Assembly: GCA_033675265.1 (NCBI GenBank)
Contig: JAUJYZ010001576.1
Location: forward strand, 448,001 to 512,000
Reading direction: 5' to 3'
From: Actinostola sp. cb2023
Lineage: Eukaryota; Cnidaria; Anthozoa; Actiniaria; Actinostolidae
DNA length: 64,000 nt
Shown: positions 29,519 to 38,900 of the stretch, one piece after another
How positions within the stretch are numbered: the first letter of the stretch is position 1
Layout: each line of letters starts with the position of its first letter
Notes under the pieces: generated by a model
Database searches by the model: none
What the model was told of the DNA's origin: nothing
What the model saw: only the letters and a program-made list of their open reading frames with translations
Program-made: the position numbers and the translations under genes

Positions 29519-30160
29519 ACGGTGGGCAAAAAAGTACGTGAAATCGACAACCTTTGTATAACTTCTACAGTTTTAATCCAATCAAAATGAAACTTGACAA
29601 CGTGACAGCATATGTCAAGGCAACAAAAACAAAAAAATTTTTATTTTTTATTTTTATGATTTTTGGCGGGAAAATGACGTCATGAACATGCCAACAAATT
29701 TTGAAATTCAAAAGTACACTAAGTTAATCATTGCACTTGAAAGAACATGTAAAATTAGAGAAATACCTGAAATAATATCTCAGATATCATTATTCAATCC
29801 AAAAATATTAATATTTGAAATTTCCGCCATTTTGTGCTATTTTTAGTAACAAAATGGCGGATTTTCAAATTTCCCAAAAATTCATATCTTTGGATTGAAT
29901 AACGATATCTGAGATATTATTTCAGCTATTTCTCTAATTTTACATGTTCTTTCGAATGCAATGATTTACTTAGTGTAGTTTTGAATTTCAAAATTTGTTG
30001 GCATGTTCATGACGTCATTTTCCCGCCAAAAATTATAAAAATCAATTTTTTTTTGTTGCCTTGACATATGCTGTCACGTTGCCAAGTTTCAATTTGATTG
30101 GATTAAAACTGTAGAAGTTATACAAAGGCCGTCGATTTTGCGTACTTTTTTGCCCACCGT
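29519..30160. mobile_element. 642-bp palindromic MITE inserted in the minisatellite
   Basis: ACGGTGGGCAAAAAAGTACG at the left mirrors CGTACTTTTTTGCCCACCGT at the right. The arms are about 300 bp long and similar throughout (for example CATGACGTCATTTTCCCGCC against GGCGGGAAAATGACGTCATG), with a GCCATTTTG/CAAAATGGC centre. Confidence 0.93.
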
Positions 30161-30196
30161 AACAGCAAGTCTTATCTCCAAGACAACAGCAAGTCT

Positions 30197-30197
<1 letters not shown>

Positions 30198-30231
<34 letters not shown>

Positions 30232-30539
30232 GTTCTTTATAAACGCATCATACAATAGTCTCGATGCTTTTTACAATTAATGAGGACGAAACAGTGGCAA
30301 AAGCTAAATAGAAGGGAAAAAAAGGTATTAAATATTCCTGGTAAACAGGAAGGTTTTAAGTGAAGATTTGAAGGCAGCAACGGAGGCAGAGTGTTTTAAG
30401 TTTTCAGGGAATTGTTCCAGAGTGCAGGTTGAGAGATCTGTCCAAAAGAGAAGTTCTTGACAGGAGACATTTAGATGAAGAGCGTAGAGTACGTTTATCT
30501 GAGAAGATCGGACAGGTACTGAGGAGCAACATTTGTAGG
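30198..30539 (-). mobile_element. 5'-truncated CR1/L2-like LINE fragment
   Basis: On the minus strand this translates to LLFWTDLSTCTLEQFPENL followed by KHSASVAAFKSSLKTFLF. It resembles the C-terminal tail after the reverse transcriptase of many non-LTR elements (a LW..LP..IR.A.S...FK..LK..LF pattern). It ends in a (TTA)n tail at 30198-30230, as in CR1/L2-type elements. It is inserted in the 24-bp minisatellite. Confidence 0.75.
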
Positions 30540-31496
30540 TTATCTCCAAGATAACAGCAAGTCTTATCTCCAAGACAACAGCAAGTCTTATCTCCAAGAC
30601 AACAGCAAGTCTTATCTCCAAGACAACAGCAAGTCTTATCTCCAAGACAACAGCAAGTCTTACAAGACAACAGCAAGTCTTATCTCCAAGACAACAGCAA
30701 GTCTTATCTCCAAGACAACAGCAAGTCTTAATCCAGACAACAGCAAGTCTTATCTCCAAGACAACAGCAAGTCTTATCTCAAGACAACAAGACAAGACAA
30801 CAGCAAGTCTTATCTCCAAGACAACAGCAAGTTTATCTCCAAGACAACAGCAAGTCTTATCTCCAAGACAACAGCAAGTCTTATCTCCAAGACAACAGCA
30901 AGTCTTATCTCCAAGACAACAGCAAGTCTTATCTCCAAGACAACAGCAAGTCTTATCTCCAAGACAACAGCAAGTCTTATCTCCAAGACAACACCAAGTC
31001 TTATCTCCAAGACAACACCAAGTCTTATCTCCAAGACAACACCAAGTCTTATCTCCAAGACAACATAGTCTTGTTACTATGACAACATCAGTAAGTCAGG
31101 TTACCATGGCAATATCCAGTAGTGGATTGGTCTTGTTGCCAAGACAACTTGTAATTGAAGTAAATGGGTATTGTTCTTTGATTAGCCTAAATGTAATAGA
31201 TCATCACCATGACAACAGCTATCCTATTATCACTATGGTGATAACACTACATGGAAACATTGTCAGTCTCATTGCCATTTTTTTTAATTTATTTATTTTC
31301 TCGATTCTTTACACGAATGTGAAATGAAACCGAATGTAAGCCTTTAATATTATATTATAATCATCATATATGTTGAATTTACATAGACACAAAAAAGATA
31401 GAATGGAGGAGGGCAAAAAAATAGTGAAAACTAATTAGATACCCTTTAACTGGGTAGTGTACTTTATTACCATGACAACACGTAAGGATCACGTGC

Positions 31497-31706
31497 CTAC
31501 TCTCCAAACAATAGAGCAATCTTATTCATGAGGAGGCAGGCCTTGACGACTCTCTCACTGGCCATGTGAGCCAGGTCAAAAACTTGACAAGCCCAGCACT
31601 TATATGTGTAGGCGTATAGATCTTCATCTCTGTCAAGGCTTAGGCTTTCATCAAAGGTTAATTGGAGATGCCACTGAGTCGCACGAAAATAAACTGATAT
31701 CACTCT
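31497..31706 (-). CDS. Unidentified terminal-exon-like ORF
   Basis: Not recognised. On the minus strand an acceptor (TTTACTCTCTACAG at 31707-31720) is followed by an open frame of about 70 codons ending at TAG 31497-31499. It contains YFRATQWHLQLTFDESLSLD, YAYTYKCWACQVFDLAHMAS and VVKACLLMNKIALLFGE. Its amino-acid make-up looks protein-like and unlike the nearby repeats. No upstream exon with a matching phase was found. It is 731 bp downstream of the CPPED1-like stop, on the same strand, so it could be the last exon of another gene or a chance ORF. Confidence 0.35.
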   Translation of the reverse strand, partial: RVISVYFRATQWHLQLTFDESLSLDRDEDLYAYTYKCWACQVFDLAHMASERVVKACLLMNKIALLFGE

Positions 31707-31733
31707 GTAGAGAGTAAACGAAATAAAAGCCAA

Positions 31734-32437
31734 TTAAGATCCCGGTTTTAGTATCAACAACAAAGAAAAGGTAGAAGGAACGGAAGCAAAAAAAGTTTTC
31801 TGACGTAAGCCAAAAGGATGGAATCATTTAGTTTTTTTTTGTCTGTACGAGAATTTATTCATTCCCCTTCTAACACAGCTGGGTCGTATGTTAATTTGCC
31901 GGTTTGTAAAGTGATGTTTAATTTTATGTACATTTGGGGACCCACTTCCCATTACAAACAGATACAGTTTGTGAAGTCTATAGATTCTCTTTATTTTATT
32001 CAGTGTTGAAAACAATATTCGCGCTACTTCAAAAAAATCGTGAAAAGAAAAAAAAATCGGGTGATTTTCTTTGATGAAAAACTGAAATGGACGACACTTT
32101 TTCGTGTCGCAGACGGAGATTTTCACGCAATGTTTTTTCACGCACGAAACTTCTCAGTTTCGGCGATGTTTCAAATTGGTTGAACTGTCTATTAGTTTTA
32201 TTGTCATAAAAACGTAAACTTCTTTTTCGGGTTACCTTAGAGATATATTTTCGTTCAGAAAATTTAATTTAAACAGTATTTTTGCCTGGGTTTGGCCCTA
32301 AAGAAAGGAGGAAATCTCGTCGACAATGCTCGTCAACTCATATATAGTTCATGGTCTCGTCGTTTTTAAAGTGGTTTTACATTCAAACTACAGTGGAATG
32401 ATCCTCGGATTGGCAGGATAGTATTCAAAAAGAAATG
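31734..32437. other. Flank between the terminal-exon-like ORF and the CPPED1-like gene
   Basis: AT-rich, with no recognisable gene or repeat. Presumably it holds the 3' UTR of the CPPED1-like gene. Confidence 0.5.
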
Positions 32438-33373
32438 TCAGGAAAATGCATTATTCAAATCCTGTGGGGAGTTGTCGAGGGTGAAAACATTATGTTGAAT
32501 GGAATCACTTTTGATTTTAAAAATACGATATCGTTGAATTCCGTCTTCATTGAAAGGCGATGATTGTACAGCTTCAATTTCGCCGTCTTTCGCGCTCCCA
32601 GTTTGAGCTCCTGATAAAATAGCTTTGACGTTGGCTTCTCTCATCTTTGGCAATATGTTTTGGCGTGTCGTTAGGTCGATATTGTTATTGTTGTCGGGTT
32701 CACTCGAGTTGCTCACGAACCACGCCGTATTCTGGATCACAACAACAAACTGTGGTGGATTTACTTGAGCCTCGAGTAGCACCGACTCCAACCATTCATT
32801 CTGCTCGCTTATAAAGTCGCTACAATCCTTAATGTCGCCGCCATAATACAGGGAATTTAAAACTACGAACTGAACTCCTTCGATCCAGAATGCGAACCAG
32901 TCTTCCCCAAAGTTTCGTCGATAAGACTCAATGGACTGTGAAATGGGTTCTTTATCAAATTCATTCCTCCCACATACACAGATTACGGGAATTTCCGACT
33001 TCAAAGTGTCGAACGACGCTTTAAAACTTTCCACTTGTTGAAAGTACTCTTTCTCGTCGGGTTTACAGTGAGTAAAATTGCCACAGACGACCACAAATCG
33101 AGGTTTTGGCTCCATGTTATTCACGGAACAAATTAATTTTTCCATATTTCTTTTCTCCACATCGCAGTTTTCTTCCGGGTAAGCGGCGCGGCCGAAATTC
33201 GGGCTCACAACTTGTACGAAATAGAAGGTTTCCTTCATTGCTCCTTCTCGGTATCGCGTTAGGCCCGGCAATTTGTAGTTTTTCGCCTTGAGAATGTTAC
33301 TTTCTTCGGGTGTTTTGCCAGCATTCTGTGCTTGATTGATAGCCAAGGCGTCTGGAGGAATGTCCAAATTCAT
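32438..33373 (-). CDS. CPPED1-like calcineurin-type metallophosphoesterase, predicted pseudoenzyme
   Basis: CPPED1 is a metal-dependent protein phosphatase with the calcineurin-like fold. This is an intronless 311-aa ORF starting MNLDIPPDALAINQAQ (ATG 33371-33373; the open frame upstream lacks another ATG). It aligns with human CPPED1 over most of its length: KETFYFVQVVSPNFG, PKPRFVVVCGNFTHCKPD, IPVICVCGRNEF, FGEDWFAFWIEGVQFVVLNS, EQNEWLESVLLEAQ, PQFVVVIQNTAWFV and EANVKAILSGAQTGSAKDG. The scaffold is kept, but every usual metal-ligand position is changed: GADPQF to VVSPNF, CGD to CGN, GNHD to GRNE, QH to QN, GHYH to GAQT. It should therefore bind no catalytic metals, and a regulatory or scaffold role is inferred. 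The frame is intact, which argues against a decaying pseudogene. Confidence 0.88.
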   Translation of the reverse strand: MNLDIPPDALAINQAQNAGKTPEESNILKAKNYKLPGLTRYREGAMKETFYFVQVVSPNFGRAAYPEENCDVEKRNMEKLICSVNNMEPKPRFVVVCGNFTHCKPDEKEYFQQVESFKASFDTLKSEIPVICVCGRNEFDKEPISQSIESYRRNFGEDWFAFWIEGVQFVVLNSLYYGGDIKDCSDFISEQNEWLESVLLEAQVNPPQFVVVIQNTAWFVSNSSEPDNNNNIDLTTRQNILPKMREANVKAILSGAQTGSAKDGEIEAVQSSPFNEDGIQRYRIFKIKSDSIQHNVFTLDNSPQDLNNAFS

Positions 33374-34293
33374 CTCGACCAACGATCGGCTTCTGAAGTC
33401 GAAATCACAAGGAAACGTTTTCGTGTCACTTCTGGAGTGTAATGCCTCATCTCCATATTCCTCCTATTATTATTTATATTATTTTGAACAGACATGCGTT
33501 TTAGGTTGAGAATGGCCCGTGTTGCGCTGGGGTGGCTATAGTGATGTCAATCTACAGTCATGTATATCTCTCTCTAAATGTCATACAATTATCGAAGTTA
33601 TTTCTAACACAAAATTCTGAAGATTTTAATCAAAGGAATCCCAGAAAATTCTACTTCATCTCCTATCGATCGCATGGCTTCCATGGCGACGGCGTTTCAA
33701 ATTCTATCTCAATTATTAATGGCACTTTGAGAAGGAAGAATTTATTACTTTACTTTTTAACGATAAAAAGCTTTAAAATATTTAAACGATTGATTTTGAA
33801 AATTGAATTCCCGTCTGAATAATAACCTTTGGGCTTTTGAAGAGTTTATATAGATGCGATGCTTTTTGTATAGTGTTATAAATGAACAGAAATCGGCGAA
33901 GCAATCGATTTTATTTAAATAATAATAATTTAGCGTGTTTATCTTCCTGTGCAGTTGTTTTCAATTTCAATTTCGGCTTTTTTTACTGAAAAACGTGCTA
34001 TGTTTTCTATATCGCTTATTTGTTTTATATATGTGAAGGTTATAAAACAAATCAACTGAAGAAACATTTTCCGAACAAATCTCGGATATTAATCGACTAA
34101 AATCAACCGAACAACGAACACTCCCAAATGTAAAGAAACCAATGGAAATACTCCGCGCCAAAGGAGAAATACGGCATGGCGCCACTATGTCAGTGATCAT
34201 TATCAGCGATGGGGATCTATATCCAACATTGGCCAACAATGAGCACTTCCCTTGAAATATAATATTCCGTGCTGTGTTATTGATATAGAAAAT
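33374..34293. other. 5' flank of the CPPED1-like gene
   Basis: Upstream sequence of a minus-strand gene. It includes an A/T-rich stretch 33530-34000, with no other gene recognised. Confidence 0.45.
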
Positions 34294-34867
34294 TAAGCGC
34301 GTTCACACTGATCGATCTAGAAAAAAAAATTGCGTTCACACTTGGATCGATCTGAGATCGATCTCAGATCGATCTCAGATCGATCTGAGTCCACTTTGGA
34401 TTTGCGTTCACACTGGATACTTGAAAAGTTGTTATTTTTGGGAGAATAGGTAAGACGTTGGACTACGACGCAGAAGTCAAATGTAGTATCAATAATTCTT
34501 TTTTTTTCTTTCTTTCTTCTGTTTCTCTGAGTTAGATTTGCTCTATGGTGAAAATTTTCAATGTTAGTAGAATGATTTCGTATTAAACTCGTTTTTATAT
34601 GGTCATGATTCTGCTTATATGTAAATTAGTTGTGAACATTCATGAGCAGTACGCTCGAGTGATGCACGTGATTATTCGTGATGTTGTACCACAACATTGC
34701 GGGATCATTGGAATCATGCCTTTGCTGCTTGTAAACGTGGCGTATATTGCTTTTGAAAATGACCAGGCTTAGATGGCGCTGTCTAGTGTAGTCTACATAG
34801 CTTTGGTTTGTGTAGGCCGTTTATGACTTCAACAGAAAAATCGTGTGACTTGTCTTGCGAAAAGTAG

Positions 34868-34970
34868 CCTGATTTTCAGACGGCTCATGTGTCATATGCT
34901 TCGCTCCCTCCCAAATAGGGATTTGGGGAGGGAGCGAAGCATATGACACATGAGCCGTCTGAAAATCGGC
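34868..34970. mobile_element. Near-perfect hairpin, GATTTTCAGACGGCTCATG
   Basis: A 40-bp stem, GATTTTCAGACGGCTCATGT plus GTCATATGCTTCGCTCCCTCC, with its complement, around a loop of about 15 nt. A related AGCCTGATTTTCAGACGG hairpin is at 57256-57330. Confidence 0.9.
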
Positions 34971-35333
34971 TAGCGAAAAAGGGTGCTTGAAATTAAGCGC
35001 TCGCCCAAAATGTCGCAAGTCCTGCACGTGGCCTGTTGGGTGAACGCTCAAAATAAGGCCATACCGCCCCCTCCCCCAGCTTATAAGCCTTCCCGGTTAT
35101 AGGCCCATATACTTTCAAACAACAACAATTGCCGTTTACTAAGCCCACCCATAAACCATTACGAACTTGTATAAGCACAGGGCTTATAAGTTGCAGTTTA
35201 CGCGGTGATATATTGACAAACTGATGAGTCCCCGCAGGAAATACAAATAATAATTATTTGGATTATTTCAAGTTTGCTCAAAAAGCGCCATTATATCTTG
35301 TTTCAGTTGTTGCACTTTGAACATCCAACCTAA

Positions 35334-35460
35334 CGGCCGTCTACACGGTTCCGGACGAATTTGTAACCGTTCAAAAAGTTGTACGTTTAGGCGTTCCGTT
35401 CACACGGAACTGTGCTATACGCGGCTTTTCCATCACCGTACGAGCCGTGATACAATAAAT
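35334..35460. mobile_element. Fragment related to the MITE at 48044
   Basis: GGACGAATTTGTAACCGTTC followed by AAAAAGTT, with GTTCACACGGA on each side, resembles GGACGAATTTTTAACCGTTC in the 48044-48244 element. The ends are not clear. Confidence 0.5.
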
Positions 35461-35977
35461 GACCGTCTATCTATTTTCGCATTTCTTTAAAAATGTAAAT
35501 TGTGGCTGACTAGCCCTACGTAGCCTGCGTCACATCCGTCACAGGCTAGCCCTACGGGGAATATTAAATAAAACATATGTATGTAAATGTTACTATAAAA
35601 TATAGCTGACATTTCTAATTATATAAACATAGCCCACTTCTAGCTCGCTTGCGTTCACACTTGGATCGATCTGAGATCGATCTGAGATCGATCTAGAAAA
35701 AAAAACTGCGTTCACACTTGGATCGATCTGAGATCGATCTCAGATCGATCTCAGATCGATCTGAGGGAGCGTTCACACTGGAGTTGTAGATCGATCTGAG
35801 ATCGATCTAGAAAAAAACATTGCGTTCACACTTAGCTCGCATTTGACCTAGATCTCAGATCGATCTCAGATCGATCTAGAACCCCAGTGTGAACGCGCCC
35901 TAAATGTTGAAATGCCTCATACAAGGCCCGTCATATTAAAAAACCTCTGGAATGTTCGATGAGTGTTCAAACGTACC

Positions 35978-38900
35978 CTATCTATCCCATGGCCAGGGAA
36001 ACCATCTTTCTACCCAAACGATCCCATCCTGCCTTGCGGCTAACAAGGCCGGTCCTGTACCATCATCACTAAGGTCGATTGAGTTAAAATACGAGCCATC
36101 GCTGTGGACGATAGTGTGAATAAACTGAAACTGGATGGGATAAAAAGAAAATGTTAGAATAGATTATATCGATTCGCTTTTCAAGGTATGCCAGCTCAGT
36201 GATTGCTCTGTGGCCCGAACACTAATATTATTAGTATTACTATTGGGGGCGGTGGTACTAGTAGTACCCAGTAGTAGTGCACAGGGCCTATGTTCACCTT
36301 ATTTGATCACATTATTTGATCACCTACGGCCCTCGGGATTTGTATGGCTTATTGCCTCCGTTCTCGGTGTTTATCTCGTACTTAAATTCAATTCATTTAT
36401 CTATACTAAGGTAACCTGTGCAATTCTATGAGTGTCTGATGAATGGATTCACTGACACCCAGGGTACAGTTTTACTGGCTGCTGCCTTTATACAGCTATT
36501 TCAAAAAACGTTGAAAACTGAATACTGCATACTGAATAGTGCATTCCAAGACCAAAGGGCATTGTGGGCCTCGTTATTTTGAAATAAAAAGTAAATATAC
36601 AGCGATTTGTTCGCCATATGTAGCTAGTATATTGTTTCTGATGGAATACACAAAAAATCAAATATTATTATTGATATTACTTTAGACAATATTACAAGAG
36701 TCCCAAAATGCATTTCGGTCTTGGAATACACTATTATTCAGTATCAACGTTTTTTGAAATAGCTGTATACATTTTTACATACATTTTAAATGTATGTAAA
36801 GGCAGCCTGAAGAACTGTAGCTACATGTACAAACAAGAATTACAAACCTGTTTATCCCAGTCCTTTTCCAAATGATAGACATTGATCATACCATGCTTTG
36901 TTCCTATAGCAACCAGACAACCATATATAGCCATACAGGTGCCTTCTAAAATCCCTGCAACTCCAGCTGCAATGATTGTGTAGGACCGTAATATACTGCA
37001 GTTAATCTCACCATTAACAAGTTTGTGTTCCCTAAGAAAACCATAAATGTTTATAAACATGTTAAAACTTCTTTCTTATTTGGAATCCATGAAGCCACAG
37101 GAAGCCCAGAGCAGACTGTGAAAGAAGTTACGTTTTCTATTTACCTATTTATTACTTACCATGCAGAAAGCTTTCCACAGTAGCTTAATGTCAGTGTTCT
37201 GTCTCCTCTCAGTGCAGCACAGCTTATATTCATATTATCATGATAGTTTGCATTGGATGCTACAAGATCACCTGATGATGTAGACCTAAATATTACACAA
37301 AAAACAAAAACTTCTTAATCAAGTTTAATCAATAAGCAAGTCAAGAAAAGGTGACTTTGCAGAGTGCATCAAGGATGGAGAAAACTCATGAAACAATAAA
37401 TGCAGAGCAAAAGAAGAGACAAACTGATGTCAGGTAATAGATAGATGGACAAATAAATGACAGAAAGAAAAGAAATAAATAAATAGGGATGGAGAGACAC
37501 ACAGACAAAGGGATGGATAGATGGATGGAACAACAGAAAGAGAGGTAGATGATAGAAAGAAAAAAAACGAATAGTGAGTATAATATAATTGATAATAATT
37601 TAATAATTTATATTGCTCACAATACATGAATACAGAATAATCTAATGTGCATTACAATTATCCTATGTCTGTGCTATATTATACATGTAGCCTGCAAACA
37701 ATTCATTCACAGAATATGACATAGCCATAGTAAGATGCTCAGGCTCCCCTTCCTTTCCCCCTCCAAATTTAATCCTTGCTCGCAGGCTACCAATGTTACA
37801 GCATTATTACATTTAGAATAACTTTCCTGAAGACCTTACTGAATCAGAATAGCTTTCTGTGATCATATTTTAGAACAATAAAATCAAGGAAAACTATATG
37901 CAAGTTATATGACATTAAAAATTGGTTGTCTCTGGCTTATCTATTTGTTATTAAAACTACAAATTTTTAATGTCATATAATGCATCCTGGCTGCAATTAC
38001 AATATTTTTTATATGCAAGTTCATGTAATGTAACTTGTAAAAATGAAGGGAGTAGAATGCTACTAGTAATAATAATTATTAATCATAATTAATAAGGATG
38101 GCTCTCCTATTATTTCTATCAGGGTAGCAAAGGGGAGGTTGTGATTACGTTTCACGTGCTATTTTTTCGTAAATTCACGACTCAAAAGAATCATTTTAAA
38201 AAGCCATTTCACCCACGTCTTTCTTGCAAATTCACGGATCACGGTTTTATATTTTGTTTATGAATTGTTTTTCATGATTCATGTGCCATTTTTGGGCCAA
38301 ATCATGAGTCACATGTAACCCCTTTGCTAACCTGTTCTAGCATGGTATTATTTTTCTTACCAAAAGTCTAAGATATTTTTTTCAGTCACCGTCACAAGGA
38401 AATCATTCCAAAATCCAACATGTCTTATCCAGTCTTCTGTACGGACAGCACAAACTTCTTCATTGCTATCCTGAAATTCCAAACATTGAGATCTGATTAC
38501 AAAATGTAAAAGACCCTACACTGTACCCATATCATCTCAACACATATTGCTGTGGAGATCTCAAAACTGAAACCCTATCCCAGAACTACGTGGAATTACC
38601 TATAACAGTTCTCAAGATAATACTATAATACATTTATCATATAACAATGGCAGTGGTATACTGGGTGATAGCAACATCAAAAAATCCATATCAACACCAC
38701 TACCAGTGGCCAGTGGTGATATCATTGATATCTTGTGAAGATATCGTTTTTCAAAAAAAGAGAAAATATGTGTTTTCTACCACTGATTGTTGTCGGATAA
38801 AAAGTAAATTACATGGCCGCTTGGAGATACGTAATTTATCTTCCCGTGTTGAGAAATATCGCACTAGTTCGCTGCACTCATTTGTGAGATATATTTCTCA

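Larger units (their letters stand above)
29277..31067. repeat. 24-bp minisatellite, interrupted
   Basis: The unit is AAGTCTTATCTCCAAGACAACAGC (written as AAGTCTTATCTC + CAAGACAACAGC). Blocks lie at 29277-29518, 30161-30197 and 30540-31067, separated by a MITE and a LINE fragment. The last copies use ACACC in place of ACAGC. The unit is a multiple of three, so ORFs through it are artefacts. Confidence 0.95.
27581..31496. other. Gene-poor region downstream of TMEM50
   Basis: TMEM50 3' flank with an AATAAA at 27799-27804, then MITEs (27818-27960, 28990-29175), an AT-rich stretch 28000-28980 without recognisable genes, the 24-bp minisatellite complex 29277-31067, and X-box-like motifs around it. 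No coding exon is supported here. Confidence 0.7.
34294..35901. mobile_element. Candidate composite element, GCGTTCACACTGG termini with GATCGATCT arrays
   Basis: The left end TTAAGCGCGTTCACACTG (34293-34310) mirrors the right end CAGTGTGAACGCGCCCTAA (35885-35903). Both sides carry arrays of the palindromic word AGATCGATCT (34310-34390 and 35650-35880). The middle holds unrelated DNA, including the hairpin at 34868-34970. It could be one large element or two separate MITEs of the same family. Confidence 0.55.

Noticed and set aside
29260..31058. ORFs with repeated KTTASLIS / VLEIRLAV units
   Set aside because: Translations of the 24-bp minisatellite. Only the minus-strand FPENLKHSASVAAFKSSLKT segment is informative, as a LINE tail.
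33967..34239. 90-codon minus ORF MLANVGYRSPSLIMITDIVA
   Set aside because: No family resemblance, no introns or promoter support; shadow ORF.
36210..36431. ORF resembling a signal peptide plus a membrane segment (ILLVLLLGAVVLVV)
   Set aside because: It starts with GTG, not ATG. It lies in the introns/3' part of the opposite-strand F-box gene, and the hydrophobic run comes from a TTA/GTA-rich stretch.
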